Positions 8,273 to 18,413 of a stretch of DNA of 30,222 nt are shown here, one piece after another. How positions within the stretch are numbered: position 1 is the first letter of the stretch; each line of letters begins with the position of its first letter. The notes beneath the pieces were generated by a model, which was not told where the DNA came from, made no database searches, and was given only the letters and a program-made list of their open reading frames with translations. Location of the stretch: assembly GCA_036653755.1 (NCBI GenBank), contig JAVVTJ010000009.1, forward strand, positions 1 to 30,222. Reading direction: 5' to 3'. The translations under genes were made by a program, and so were the position numbers. The DNA comes from RGIG5057 sp036653755. GTDB taxonomy: Bacteria; Bacillota; Clostridia; TANB77; CAG-465.

Positions 8273-10291
8273 ATGGAACAGATAGATATGTTTGGTGATA
8301 ATATAAAAAATGAAGAAGTAAAAAGAATGATTAAATTACGCGAGGAAATTAAATATCATAATAAATTATACTATGAAAATGATGAACCTGAAATTTCTGA
8401 TTTTGAATATGATAAATTAACGCAGGAATATAAAAAATTAGAATTAAAATATCCTGAAAGTATAGATAGTGCTTCTCCTACACAAAAAATTGGAGGAGAA
8501 AATAAAAGTATATTTACAGATGTAAAACATGAAGTTCCAATGCAAAGTCTGCAAGATGTTTTTAATTTTGAAGATATAATTTTGTTTTTAGACAAAGTAA
8601 GAGATGAATATGGCGGTAGTATAGAATTTGTAGTCGAAACTAAAATAGATGGGCTTTCTGTATCCTTAGAATATGAAAATGGAAAATTAATTAGAGGATC
8701 AACTCGTGGTGATGGTTTAGTAGGGGAAGATGTTACTGAAAATATAAAGTGTATAGAAAGTATTCCTCAGTTTCTTCCTACAAATGATACAATTGAAGTA
8801 AGGGGAGAAGTATATCTTCCAAGAGCTGAGTTTGAAAGATTAAACGAAGAATTGTTAAAAAATGATAAAAAAATATTAGCAAATCCAAGAAATGCTGCAG
8901 CTGGCACTATAAGACAATTAAATACTGAGCTTGTAAAACATAGAAAATTAAATATATTTGTGTTTAATGTACAAAAATATGAAACTGGAAGTTTTGTAAC
9001 GCATAGTGAAAGTTTAGAATATTGCTCTAAACTTGGTATTCATACATTAGAGTTTTCTAGACTTTGTAAAACAGATGATGAAGTAATATCTGCAATAGAA
9101 AAAATTGGTAAATTAAGAGATAATTTAGAATATGATATAGATGGAGCGGTTGTTAAAGTAAATAATCTAAAACTTAGAAATAATTTAGGAACAACAGTTA
9201 AAGTTCCTAAATGGGCAATTGCATATAAGTATCCACCAGAACAAAGAGAAACTAAAATATTAGATATAATAATGCAAGTAGGAAGAACAGGAAAAGTAAC
9301 TCCAATGGCTACATTAATGCCAGTAAGAGTTGCAGGTTCTACAATATCTAGTGTTACACTTCATAATTTTGATTATATAAAAGATAAAGATGTACGAATT
9401 GGTGATACTTGCGTAATACAAAAAGCAGGAGATGTTATACCAGAGATAGATCACATATTAACTAATAAAAGAGATGGAACTGAAATAGTAGTAAATAAGC
9501 CTACTTTATGTCCAGTATGCTCAGAAATATTAGAGGTAGATGAAGATATTGTTGATATAAGATGTACTAATAGTGAATGCCCTTCTCTTATATATAGAAG
9601 CATTTTGCATTTTGCATCAAGAGACTGTATGGATATATTAGGTTTTGGAGATAGCGTAACAGAGCAGCTTATTGATTTAGGTAAAATAAAGGATTTTTCT
9701 GATATATATTATTTAACATATGAAGATTTAACTAGTGTAAATAATTTTAAAGATAAGTCAATCAATAATCTTTTATCAAGTATAAATAAAAGTAAAAGTA
9801 ATTCATTAGATAAGTTAATATTTGGACTTGGAATTAGAAATATTGGTAAAAAGGCAGCTAAAATATTGGCTGAAAATAGTAGTGATATATATGATATTAT
9901 GAGTAAAAGTGAAGACGAATTATCATCGCTTTCGGATTTTGGTAATATAATGGCTACATCAGTTGTTAAATTTTTTAGTAAAGATAAAACAAAAGAAATA
10001 ATTGATAAATTACAGCATGCAAGTGTTAATTTAAAAGGCACTAAAAAAGAGCTACTGTCTGATAAATTAAGTGGAATGAATATTTGTATAACAGGCTTTT
10101 TTGATGGATATACAAGAAGTGAAATTGAAAATATAATAGAGCAAAATGGTGGTAAAGCTGTTTCTAGCGTTTCTAAAAAGACAACGTATTTAGTAGCAGG
10201 TGAAGATAGTGGAAGCAAACTTGTTAAAGCAAATGAGTTAGGAGTAAAAGTAATAACGACAATAGAAGAGCTTCTAGGGTTAGCTTTGTAA
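8273..10291 (+). CDS. ligA: NAD-dependent DNA ligase LigA
   Basis: A 672-aa NAD+-dependent DNA ligase that seals nicks in replication and repair. The adenylation motif KIDG gives the nucleophile Lys124. Also present are the Ia domain, RGDGLVGEDVT, the oligonucleotide-binding region, a zinc finger (CPVC...CTNSECP), helix-hairpin-helix repeats (IFGLGIRNIGKKAAK) and a C-terminal BRCT domain (GMNICITGFFDG onward). The length matches the family. AGAGG precedes the ATG. The last codons, encoding GLAL and the TAA, lie inside the left repeat of element B (CTAGGGTTAGCTTTGTAA), so the mobile sequence has supplied or replaced the natural end of the protein. Confidence 0.97.
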   Translation: MEQIDMFGDNIKNEEVKRMIKLREEIKYHNKLYYENDEPEISDFEYDKLTQEYKKLELKYPESIDSASPTQKIGGENKSIFTDVKHEVPMQSLQDVFNFEDIILFLDKVRDEYGGSIEFVVETKIDGLSVSLEYENGKLIRGSTRGDGLVGEDVTENIKCIESIPQFLPTNDTIEVRGEVYLPRAEFERLNEELLKNDKKILANPRNAAAGTIRQLNTELVKHRKLNIFVFNVQKYETGSFVTHSESLEYCSKLGIHTLEFSRLCKTDDEVISAIEKIGKLRDNLEYDIDGAVVKVNNLKLRNNLGTTVKVPKWAIAYKYPPEQRETKILDIIMQVGRTGKVTPMATLMPVRVAGSTISSVTLHNFDYIKDKDVRIGDTCVIQKAGDVIPEIDHILTNKRDGTEIVVNKPTLCPVCSEILEVDEDIVDIRCTNSECPSLIYRSILHFASRDCMDILGFGDSVTEQLIDLGKIKDFSDIYYLTYEDLTSVNNFKDKSINNLLSSINKSKSNSLDKLIFGLGIRNIGKKAAKILAENSSDIYDIMSKSEDELSSLSDFGNIMATSVVKFFSKDKTKEIIDKLQHASVNLKGTKKELLSDKLSGMNICITGFFDGYTRSEIENIIEQNGGKAVSSVSKKTTYLVAGEDSGSKLVKANELGVKVITTIEELLGLAL

Positions 10292-10326
10292 AAAAATTGC
10301 ACAGATTAAATGTCTGTGCAATTTTT
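10292..10326 (+). terminator. ligA terminator within element B left end
   Basis: AAAAATTGCACAGA pairs with TCTGTGCAATTTTT around TTAAATG. Compared with the porB copy, the stem differs by a compensated pair (GCACAGA/TCTGTGC against GTACAGA/TCTGTAC), so pairing has been kept. Confidence 0.85.
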
Positions 10327-10382
10327 ATGTAATATTCATAGTTTATAGTAGATATTTGTCGATGAGTTTTTCAAGCTATATA

Positions 10383-10411
10383 TTGAATATTAGTAGTATA
10401 AGTAGTATAAT
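10383..10411 (+). promoter_or_regulatory. Promoter of the element B RNA
   Basis: TTGAAT (10383-10388), 17 bases, TATAAT (10406-10411). The RNA homology begins at GTCC, 8 bases downstream, which fits the expected transcription start. Confidence 0.75.
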
Positions 10412-10418
10412 ATTTAAT

Positions 10419-10822
10419 GTCCAGGGGCACTGGAATTAGCATGCTAAAATAGCACCTTACGCCGTACGCATGAATCAATTTGTCACAAAGCTAACCCACA
10501 GGGTTTCAAGTATAATAGATACTTGTATTTTGATCCAGATGTAGATTTTACATCAAATTTTTAATTTTAAAATTTAAATAATTTAACTATTTCTTTTAAA
10601 AAAGCATTAAAAGAAGTTATATTACTTTGCTTAAATTTAATATTTAAGCAAAGCGGTATCTATGTATAAAAGTATAGTTAATTACTATATATATAAACTT
10701 TTTTAAAAATATGTTTAAAGAAGCCATATTTTTGCGTTTAATTTATATATTTAAGTGATACGTTTATCATGCATTTGCGTAGCAGAAAATTTGTATTGGC
10801 ATCGAGCCAATACAAATTTTAC
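10419..10822 (+). ncRNA. Structured RNA of element B
   Basis: Predicted transcript of about 400 nt from GTCC to the terminal hairpin. It holds the TCCAG-GGGCA-CTGGA stem, TTAGCATGCTAA, the segment ACAAAGCTAACCC (10485-10497) with an ACCC/GGGT mini-hairpin, then stems CAAGTAT/ATACTTG and GATGTA/TACATC. The same order occurs in A and C with covarying stems. A TTTGCTTAAAT/ATTTAAGCAAA hairpin lies further on at about 10627-10651. The extent of the 3' part is uncertain. Confidence 0.6.
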
Positions 10823-10850
10823 AAAGCTAACCCGAAAGTAGCGGACATTC

Positions 10851-10879
10851 TTGATTTTCCTTTAAATTTATTGTATAAT
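10851..10879 (+). promoter_or_regulatory. topB-mfd promoter
   Basis: TTGATT (10851-10856), 17 bases, TATAAT (10874-10879), just beyond element B. The transcript start near 10886 excludes the upstream ATG at 10769 as the topB start. Confidence 0.75.
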
Positions 10880-10894
10880 ATTAACTTAAAGTGG

Positions 10895-12874
10895 GTGTTT
10901 GCTATTAAAAAATTAATTATATCTGAAAAACCTAGTGTAGCTAAGGAGTTTGCAAAAGTACTTAAAATAAATGCAAGAGTACAAAATGGTTATCTAGAAT
11001 CCGATGATTATGTTATAACATGGTGCGTAGGACATCTAATCACTATGAGTTATCCAGACAAGTATGATGAAAAACTAAAATTTTGGAATTTACGAACTCT
11101 TCCTTTTATACCAAAAGAATATAAATATGAGGTCATAGATGCAGTTTCTGGTCAATATAATATAGTTAGTAAATTACTAAATAGAGATGATATTGAAACT
11201 ATTTATGTGTGCACCGATTCAGGACGTGAGGGAGAATACATATATAGGCTAGTAGACTCTATGGCAAATGTTAAATGTAAAGACAAAAGAAGAGTTTGGA
11301 TAGATTCACAAACAGAAGAAGCAATTTTAAATGGAATAAAAGATGCCAAAGCGCTCAGTACTTACGATGCTTTGGCTAGTAGTGCGTATTTAAGAGCTAA
11401 AGAAGACTATCTAATAGGTATTAACTTTTCAAGAGTATTGTCAGTTGTTTATGGCAAAAGTTTAGCTAAAAAAATGGAAGAAGAAAAAGCTAGTATATCA
11501 ATAGGTAGAGTAATGACTTGTGTTTTAGGTATGATAGTAAATAGAGAAAGAGATATAGCCAGCTTTACAAAACTTCAATTCTTTAAATTGCAAGGAACTT
11601 TTGAAACAGGATTTTTAGCGGACTTTAAAGTACAAGAAAATTCTAAGTATTTTAGCTCTCCTTTGCTGTACAATGAAACTGGTTTTCTAAAAGAAAACAA
11701 TGCTAAAGAGGCAAGAGAATATATATTAAAAAACAAAGCCACAGCTTGTATATCAGAAATAACAAAAAAAACTTTAAAAGAAAATGCACCGCTACTTTTT
11801 AATTTAGCAGAGCTTCAAAATGAATGCACAAAAAGGTTTAAAATAAGCCCAGATGATACATTAAAAGCTGCGCAGTCGTTATATGAAAAAAAACTTTTAA
11901 CATATCCTAGAACAGATGCAAGAGTTTTATCTACGTCTGCTGCAAAAGAAATAAGCAAAAATTTAAATGGGCTAGTTAAAGGAAATAAACAAGAGTATAT
12001 AAAAGAAATATTAAATAAAATGATAGCAGAAAAATATCCAACATCACTAATTAAAACAAAATATGTAAATGATGCAAAAGTAACTGACCATTATGCATTA
12101 GTACCAACAGGGCAAGGTTTTGAAAATTACAATAACTTAACTGATTTAGAAAAAAATATATTTAACATGATAATAATTAGATTTTTATGTATATTTTATC
12201 CGCCAGCAGAATTTAGCAAAATAAATGTAACAATTGATATATTAGGTGATGATGAAAAAAAAGAATGCTTCTATACATCTGGAAAAGTATGTATAAAAGA
12301 GGGATATATAGAAGTTTTAAATAAAGAAAAAGAAGAAATTAAAAAAAATAAAATTCAAGAAGAAATATCAGAAGAAAAAATAGAAGAAGAGATAGTAGAA
12401 AGTAATATGGATTTACTTAAAACTTTAAAAAAAGGTGCAAAGATAACTTTAAATAACATTGAAATAAAAACCGGAGAAACTTCTCCTGCCACAAGATATA
12501 ATTCGGGTTCTATGATTTTAGCAATGGAAAACGCAGGTAAACTTATAGAAGATGATAAACTTCGTGAACAAATAAAATCTGCGGGAATTGGAACAAGTGC
12601 AACAAGAGCAGAAATAATAAAAAAACTAGAAAAAATAGGATATATAGCTTCAAATAAAAAGACACAAATATTAACTCCAACAAAAAAAGGAGAAGCAATT
12701 TATGATATAGTAAAATCATCAATGAGCGATTTGTTAAATCCAGAGCTTACTGCAAGTTGGGAAAAAGGTCTTAATATGGTAGCAGATGGAGAAATTAAGT
12801 CAGAAGAATTTATGGAAAAATTAGAAAAATATATAAATACAAAAGTATACAAATTTAAAAATTATGGATACTAG
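10895..12874 (+). CDS. topB: DNA topoisomerase III (type IA)
   Basis: A type IA topoisomerase of about 659 aa that decatenates DNA. The Toprim domain begins KKLIISEKPSVAKEF and contains CTDSGREGEYIYR (the acidic metal ligands); LTYPRTDAR carries the catalytic Tyr. A charged insert rich in Glu and Lys lies at about residues 480-510, and no zinc-finger tail is present. The frame opens at 10769, but those codons belong to element B and lie upstream of the promoter. I choose GTG at 10895; ATT at 10904 would give the family-typical MKKLIISEK and is a possible rare start. The leader is very short and the ribosome binding site weak. mfd follows 9 bases later with AGGAGG. Confidence 0.9.
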   Translation: MFAIKKLIISEKPSVAKEFAKVLKINARVQNGYLESDDYVITWCVGHLITMSYPDKYDEKLKFWNLRTLPFIPKEYKYEVIDAVSGQYNIVSKLLNRDDIETIYVCTDSGREGEYIYRLVDSMANVKCKDKRRVWIDSQTEEAILNGIKDAKALSTYDALASSAYLRAKEDYLIGINFSRVLSVVYGKSLAKKMEEEKASISIGRVMTCVLGMIVNRERDIASFTKLQFFKLQGTFETGFLADFKVQENSKYFSSPLLYNETGFLKENNAKEAREYILKNKATACISEITKKTLKENAPLLFNLAELQNECTKRFKISPDDTLKAAQSLYEKKLLTYPRTDARVLSTSAAKEISKNLNGLVKGNKQEYIKEILNKMIAEKYPTSLIKTKYVNDAKVTDHYALVPTGQGFENYNNLTDLEKNIFNMIIIRFLCIFYPPAEFSKINVTIDILGDDEKKECFYTSGKVCIKEGYIEVLNKEKEEIKKNKIQEEISEEKIEEEIVESNMDLLKTLKKGAKITLNNIEIKTGETSPATRYNSGSMILAMENAGKLIEDDKLREQIKSAGIGTSATRAEIIKKLEKIGYIASNKKTQILTPTKKGEAIYDIVKSSMSDLLNPELTASWEKGLNMVADGEIKSEEFMEKLEKYINTKVYKFKNYGY

Positions 12875-12883
12875 GAGGATAAA

Positions 12884-15800
12884 ATGAACGGATTAATAGT
12901 AGATTTGCCAAAACACAGTAAATATTTAAAACTATTAAATGAAATAAAAAAAGAAAAAGTGGATTTGAGCATTTTTGGCCTTACTGACAGTCAAAAGGCA
13001 CATATGGTATATAGTTTAAATGTATATAGCAATAAACCTTCTTGTATAGTTTGTACAAATAATATGCAAGCTAAAAAAATGGTTCAAGATTTAAAGTTTT
13101 ATAGTGAATTAGAAATTGTATACTTTCCTGCAAGAGAGATGGTATATTATGATGTTGAAGCTGAAAGTAAAGAAACTCAAAACGCTAGAATGCAAGCAAT
13201 TGAAAAAATATTAAGTGGAGTAAATATTGTTATAGTAACTACAATAGATGCTCTGCTTCAAAAAATGCTTCCAATAGATTCATATAAAAATCTAAATTTA
13301 AAGTTTATACAAGCAAGTAAAGTAGATATAAATGAAGTAATGTCTAACCTAATATCACTTCGGTTATGAAAGATGCGCAAATGTTGAAGGAAAAGGGCAG
13401 TTTGCTATACGTGGTGGAATAATAGATATATATGGAATAAATAATGATCTTCCATATAGAATTGAACTTTTCGGAGATGAAATAGATAGTATAAGATGCT
13501 TTGACGTAGTATCTCAAAGAAGTTTAGAAAATGTAAAAGAGTTTAAGCTTTCATTTGCAAGTGAATTTAACTTATCAGAAAAACAACTAAAAATAGCTAC
13601 TCAAAAGTTAAAAAAATTAGTTGATAGTAGTAATATAACAAGTGAATTAAAACATACAATTTTAAGAGATATTGAAGTAATAGAAAACGGCAATGAAAAT
13701 AATATAATTGATAAATATTTTGAAATATTCTTTGAAGAAAGTATATCATTTGTAGACTATTTAAAAGGTTATACAATATATATTGATGAGCCAGTAAAAT
13801 CAATTGAAAAGGCTAAGTATATAGTATTTGAAAATATGGAAACTTTAAAACTGCTTAGTGATAAAAACCATTTATATATTCCCTATGCGCATAAAACGTA
13901 TACATATGAAGATATAGAAAATAAATTTAAAAATCAAGTAAATGTGTATTTAGAAAGAATGAATACAGATAGAGTACTTCATGCTAAAAGAAATGAGGTA
14001 ATATTTAGTGCAAGAGAAGTCAACTTTTTTCGTAGCTCAATGGATATACTTATACAGGACATCAAATCCAGGGAAGAAAATATAATTCTTCTTGTATATC
14101 CATCAAAAGTTAGAGTAAATCAGATTAAAAATTTCTTACTAGATAGTAAAATTCATGTAAAAGAAATAGAAAATATATCTGATGAAAAACTTAAAAAAGG
14201 TAGCATATACATAATGCAGGGTATACTTTCAAATGGCTATGATTATGATGATTTTAATTTATCTGTTATTGTAGAGCAAGTTCAAGGAAGTGTAATAAAA
14301 AACAAAAATACAAAAAAAACAGGTATAATTGGCAGTAATATAAATTCATTTGAAGACTTATCAGTTGGAGATTATGTTGTACATGAAAGTCATGGTATAG
14401 GAATATATAATGGAATAGAAAGTGTTGAAGTTTTAGGCGTTATAGCAGATTATATTAAAATTGAGTATTTAAATGAATCACATATATTTGTACCTATTTC
14501 ACAATTAGATAGTGTTAAAAAATATATGTGTGATGATGATACTATTCCAAAACTTAGTAATTTGGGAAATAGAGAATGGGCTACTACTAAAAGAAAAGTT
14601 AAAAAACATTTAGAAGAAATAGCAAAAGAACTTGTTTTGTTATATGCAAAAAGAGATAAAGCAAAAGGATTTAGTTTTTCAAAAGATACTCCATGGCAAA
14701 AAGAATTTGAAGATAGTTTTGAATATGAACTTACAGAAGATCAAAGCATTAGCATAGATGAAGTAAAAAAAGATATGGAAAATATAAGACCAATGGATAG
14801 ACTTCTTTGTGGTGATGTAGGCTATGGTAAAACAGAAATAGCAATAAGAGCTGCATTTAAAGCAGTTATGGATAATAAACAAGTAGCATATTTAGTACCT
14901 ACAACAGTTCTTTCACTGCAACAAGCAAACACATTTAAAACTAGAATGGAAAAGTTTAGTGTAAAAGTAGAAATGCTATCGAGATTTAAAACTTCAAAAG
15001 AGCAAACAAAAATACTCAAAGATTTAGAAAATGGTAAAATTGATATTGTAATTGGAACACATAGAATACTATCTAAGGATGTTATATTTAAAAATTTAGG
15101 CCTTTTGGTTATAGATGAAGAGCATAGATTTGGTGTAAAAGATAAAGAAAAGATAAAAGAATATAAAGAAAATATTGATGTTTTATCAATGACTGCAACA
15201 CCTATACCTAGAACATTACATATGTCAATGATAGGTATACGCGGAATGAGTACATTAATTACGCCTCCACTTGAGAGAATGCCAGTTCATACTTATGTTT
15301 TAGAATATGATAGTGAAATAATTAAAGGCGCAATTGAAAGAGAACTTTCTAGAGATGGCCAAGTTTTCTATATAAATAATAGAGTTGATAATATTGAAGA
15401 AGTAACAAAAAAAGTTCAAATGCTAGTTCCAGAAGCTAGAGTTGAATATGCACATGGACAAATGAATCCAAAAGATATTGAAGATATAATGATTAGATAT
15501 ACCAATCATGAAATTGATGTAATTGTATGTACAACAATACTTGAATCAGGAATTGATATTCCAAATGCTAATACTATAATTGTAGAAAATGCTGATAAAT
15601 TAGGATTAGCTACTTTGTATCAAATAAGAGGAAGAGTAGGACGTTCTAGACGTCTGGCATATGCATATATAACATACAAGAAAAATAAAGTTTTAAGTGA
15701 AGTAGCAGAAAAAAGATTAAAAGCTATAAAAGACTTTACTGAATTTGGTAGTGGATTTAAAATAGCTATGAGGGATTTAGAAATTCGTGGAGCGGGAAAT

Positions 15801-16292
15801 GTTTTAGGAAAAGCTCAACATGGACATATGGCAAAAGTAGGTTATGAGTTATATCTAGCAATGCTAGAAAAGGCTATAAAACAAGAAAAAATCGGAAAAT
15901 TAGAAGATAATATTGATTTAATAGAAGTTAAAATTGATATACCAGTATCTGCATATATACCAGATACATATATTAATAATTTAGCAACTAAAATAACTAT
16001 GTATCATAAAATATCAGAAATGTCTGATGAAAAAGAAACAATGGAAGTAGTAGATGAATTATTAGATAGATTTGGAGATATACCAAAAGAAGTAAATAAT
16101 TTAATTCAAATAGTAGAAATACGTAATTTATGTAGAAAGATAGGAATAACAAAAGTATATATTAAAAATAATTATCTAATGTTTGAATCTGAAAAGACAA
16201 AAGATAAATTAAAATATTATATAAATTCTAATGATATATTGTTATTTGCAAACTTAAACTTAAAAGATATATTATTAAAAGTTAAAAATTAG
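12884..16292 (+). CDS. mfd: Transcription-repair coupling factor Mfd, with +1 frameshift at a CGG codon
   Basis: Mfd removes RNA polymerase stalled at lesions and recruits UvrA. Codons from 12884 run to CGG at 13361-13363 and then hit TGA at 13367. Skipping C13361 gives ...SL-GYERCANVEGKGQFAIRGG..., the expected UvrB-like domain sequence, and the frame then stays open to 16292, for a product of about 1135 aa, normal for the family. The rest is intact: CarD-like RNA polymerase interaction domain (DYVVHESHGIGIY), Walker A GDVGYGKTEIA, DEEHRFG box, RGRVGRSRR and the C-terminal TRCF domain. With only 159 codons before the break, a non-shifted product would lack every motor domain. AGGAGG at the topB stop sets the start. 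I interpret this as a functional recoded gene, not a pseudogene. Confidence 0.85.
13358..13369 (+). other. CGG +1 frameshift site in mfd
   Basis: CTT CGG TTA TGA in the 0 frame. Reading CTT-(C)-GGT-TAT restores Leu-Gly-Tyr, and the 0-frame stop comes two codons after CGG. The arrangement recalls the yeast Ty1 CUU-AGG-C +1 site, a Leu codon followed by a poorly decoded Arg codon, but that is an analogy only. Confidence 0.75.
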
Positions 16293-16363
16293 TTTTAGTA
16301 TTGTTTAAAATTTACAATATAAATGAAATTTTGATGAAAATTAAAAGATATTAATAGCTAATG

Positions 16364-16392
16364 TTGACAAAATATGTTATAAATGATATACT
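16364..16392 (+). promoter_or_regulatory. prsA promoter
   Basis: TTGACA (16364-16369), 17 bases, TATACT (16387-16392), about 60 bases before the prsA start. Confidence 0.8.
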
Positions 16393-16451
16393 TTATTTGT
16401 GATATATATATATGAAAATATATTTAATATTTATAGGAAAAGGGGATAAAA

Positions 16452-17564
16452 ATGGAAGAAAATAAAAAAGAAGTTAAGGTTAAAAAAGTAAAAACTGTTA
16501 AAGAACCTAAAATTAAAAAAGAAAAAATTGTTAAAGAAAAAGTTGCACTTTCAGGAGAAGAAGTTAAAAAAGTAAAATTAGGAATGGATATAGATAAGAA
16601 GATAATAATTGCTATTACTATAATAGTAGTTGTAGTAGCTTTAAGTATATGTGGATTTTTCTATTGGAATAATAATATGAAACCAGTTGCAAAATTTGAT
16701 GGTGGAAGTTTGAATGCTTCAGAATATACAATGTATTATAAAACATTTGCACCAATGCTAGAACAATATGGATATAATCCAAATGATATACCTATGCAAA
16801 TAGCTGAAAAAGCCGGTACTGATAAAATATTAATCATGAAAGCTAAAGAAGCTGGTGTAAAATTAAGTGATGAAGACAAGAAAAAAGTAGATGAATTGTT
16901 TACTAATGAGGATCAATTAAAAGATTTTGCAAATAGAGGTATTGATCCTAATAAAATGAAAGAATTATATTACAATGATTATATAATAAGTGCATATATA
17001 GCTAAGGTTAAAAGTGAAATACCAGATGATGATGTATCAAAATACATAAAAGAAACATATGGAGAAGATACTGATATGACAGAATTTATTACACGTCATA
17101 TAGTAGTAACTACTCAAAATGCTACAACAGATGAACAAAAAGTAGCAGTAAAAGCAAAAATTGATGCAGCACTTGTAAGAGTTAATGCAGGCGAAGATTT
17201 TGCAACACTTGCAAAAGAATTATCTGAAGATTCAACAAAAAATAATGGTGGATTATATAAAATGTATTTAGATAATAATACATCAAAAGAATATGTAGAA
17301 GCAGTAAAAGGTTTGGAAGTTGGTAAAACAACAGGAGTTGTAACAGCAAGTTATGGTTATCATATAATCAAATTAGAAGAAAAAAATGTAAATGGAAGAA
17401 TTAATTCAGATAGTGAAAGAGAAGCTATTGCTTCTAAAAAAATAGATGAAATGTCAAAAAAATTGAATTTAAAAGTTGATGATAACATTCTTAAAAAATT
17501 AGTTGAAAAAATAACTGGAATAAAAGCGAATTCTAATCCAGAAACTGATATTTATGGTAAATAA
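16452..17564 (+). CDS. prsA: Membrane-anchored PrsA/PpiC-type peptidyl-prolyl isomerase
   Basis: A 370-aa extracytoplasmic folding factor. A Lys-rich cytoplasmic tail (residues 1-50, repeated KVKK/KEPKIKK) is followed by one membrane segment at about 51-72 (IIIAITIIVVVVALSICGFF). Then comes a SurA-N-like helical region and a parvulin (PpiC) domain, FITRHIVV... through GEDFATLAKELSEDSTKNNGG to ASYGYHIIKLEEK. Unlike the Bacillus protein it is not a lipoprotein: no lipobox is seen, and the anchor is a signal-anchor helix. AAGGGGA precedes the ATG. The methyltransferase gene begins 3 bases after its stop. Confidence 0.85.
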   Translation: MEENKKEVKVKKVKTVKEPKIKKEKIVKEKVALSGEEVKKVKLGMDIDKKIIIAITIIVVVVALSICGFFYWNNNMKPVAKFDGGSLNASEYTMYYKTFAPMLEQYGYNPNDIPMQIAEKAGTDKILIMKAKEAGVKLSDEDKKKVDELFTNEDQLKDFANRGIDPNKMKELYYNDYIISAYIAKVKSEIPDDDVSKYIKETYGEDTDMTEFITRHIVVTTQNATTDEQKVAVKAKIDAALVRVNAGEDFATLAKELSEDSTKNNGGLYKMYLDNNTSKEYVEAVKGLEVGKTTGVVTASYGYHIIKLEEKNVNGRINSDSEREAIASKKIDEMSKKLNLKVDDNILKKLVEKITGIKANSNPETDIYGK

Positions 17565-17567
17565 CAT

Positions 17568-18377
17568 ATGGAGATTATAACTAGTAAATCAAACGAAAAA
17601 GTAAAATATATTAGAAATCTAAATGAAAAAAAGTTTAGACAAAAGTATAATGAATATTATTTAGAAGGCATAAAAGTAGTTAGTGAATTATTAGATATTT
17701 ATAATAAAAAAGCGGTAGATATTGTGTCTATCGCTTACTCTAATATGATTCTTAAAGAGGCAAATGGTGGAATAGAATTACTTAAAAAAATAGAAAAGTT
17801 TAGTGATATTGAAATAATAAATATAGATAGTAATGTTTTTAAAAGTATTGTTGAAACAGTAAATACTCAAGGAATTCTAGCAGTTATTAAAATTAATAAT
17901 AAAACAATAAATGAAATTGATGTATCAAGTAATGTTTTAATACTAGATAAACTTCAAGATTCTGGAAATGTTGGAACTATTATAAGAACAGCAGATAGTT
18001 TTAATGTAAAAAATATTATATGTATTAGTGGTACAGCAGATGTGTATTCACAAAAGGTATTACGTTCAACAATGGCTTCAATATTTAGAGTAAATATTAT
18101 ATATATTAATGAAAAAGAAATTAAAGAAAATATAGAGTTTTTGAAGAAAAATGATTATCATTTAATAGGTACATCACTTCAAAGCAATACATTCGTTAAC
18201 GATAAATTGTTTAATAAAAAATGCGCAATTGTAGTAGGAAATGAATCAAATGGTATTTCTGATATGATGACTAATTTATGTGATATGTTAGTTAAAATAC
18301 CAATTAGTGATTCAACAGAATCTTTAAATGTAGCATGTGCTACATCAATATTACTTTATGAACAATATAAAAAATAA
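17568..18377 (+). CDS. SpoU/TrmH-family RNA 2'-O-methyltransferase
   Basis: A 269-aa SPOUT methyltransferase that would 2'-O-methylate a ribose in rRNA or tRNA using SAM. The N-terminal substrate-binding domain begins ITSKSNEKVKYIRNLNEKKFR, which resembles the 23S rRNA TrmH-type group. The three SPOUT motifs follow: LDKLQDSGNVGTIIRTADSF, IVVGNESNGIS and IPISDSTESLNVACATSI, which form the trefoil knot and SAM site. There is no clear ribosome binding site; the ATG is 4 bases after the prsA stop, so coupling from prsA is likely. The exact target nucleotide cannot be told from sequence. Confidence 0.88.
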   Translation: MEIITSKSNEKVKYIRNLNEKKFRQKYNEYYLEGIKVVSELLDIYNKKAVDIVSIAYSNMILKEANGGIELLKKIEKFSDIEIINIDSNVFKSIVETVNTQGILAVIKINNKTINEIDVSSNVLILDKLQDSGNVGTIIRTADSFNVKNIICISGTADVYSQKVLRSTMASIFRVNIIYINEKEIKENIEFLKKNDYHLIGTSLQSNTFVNDKLFNKKCAIVVGNESNGISDMMTNLCDMLVKIPISDSTESLNVACATSILLYEQYKK

Positions 18378-18378
18378 T

Positions 18379-18411
18379 AAAAAGGCATCAAGTAAAAAAT
18401 GATGCCTTTTT
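18379..18411. terminator. Bidirectional terminator
   Basis: AAAAAGGCATCA and TGATGCCTTTTT (12-base arms) lie between the convergent methyltransferase and DUF378 genes and would serve both. Confidence 0.88.
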
Positions 18412-18413
18412 AT

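Larger units (their letters stand above)
10275..10835 (+). mobile_element. Element B: small non-autonomous repeat-bounded element
   Basis: About 560 bases bounded by GGGTTAGCTTTGT (10277-10289) and its complement (10821-10833). Both ends share the GTT variant, found elsewhere only in copy G. The left repeat is followed by the terminator at 10292-10326. Inside are a promoter (10383-10411) and a structured RNA on the forward strand. The right end has a perfect 15-base hairpin (10788-10822, arms AAAATTTGTATTGGC and its complement) next to the repeat. No protein is encoded. It fills the ligA-topB gap. Confidence 0.7.

Noticed and set aside
10769..10894. N-terminal extension of topoisomerase III
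   Set aside because: It is encoded by the right end of element B, lies upstream of the promoter and is not part of the family.
11967..11984. GGGCTAGTTAAAGG inside topB resembling the repeat
   Set aside because: Only the first seven bases match; it is ordinary coding sequence (NGLVKG).
12884..16292. mfd as a simple pseudogene
   Set aside because: There is only one break, all downstream motifs are intact and the same CGG pattern occurs in three other places.
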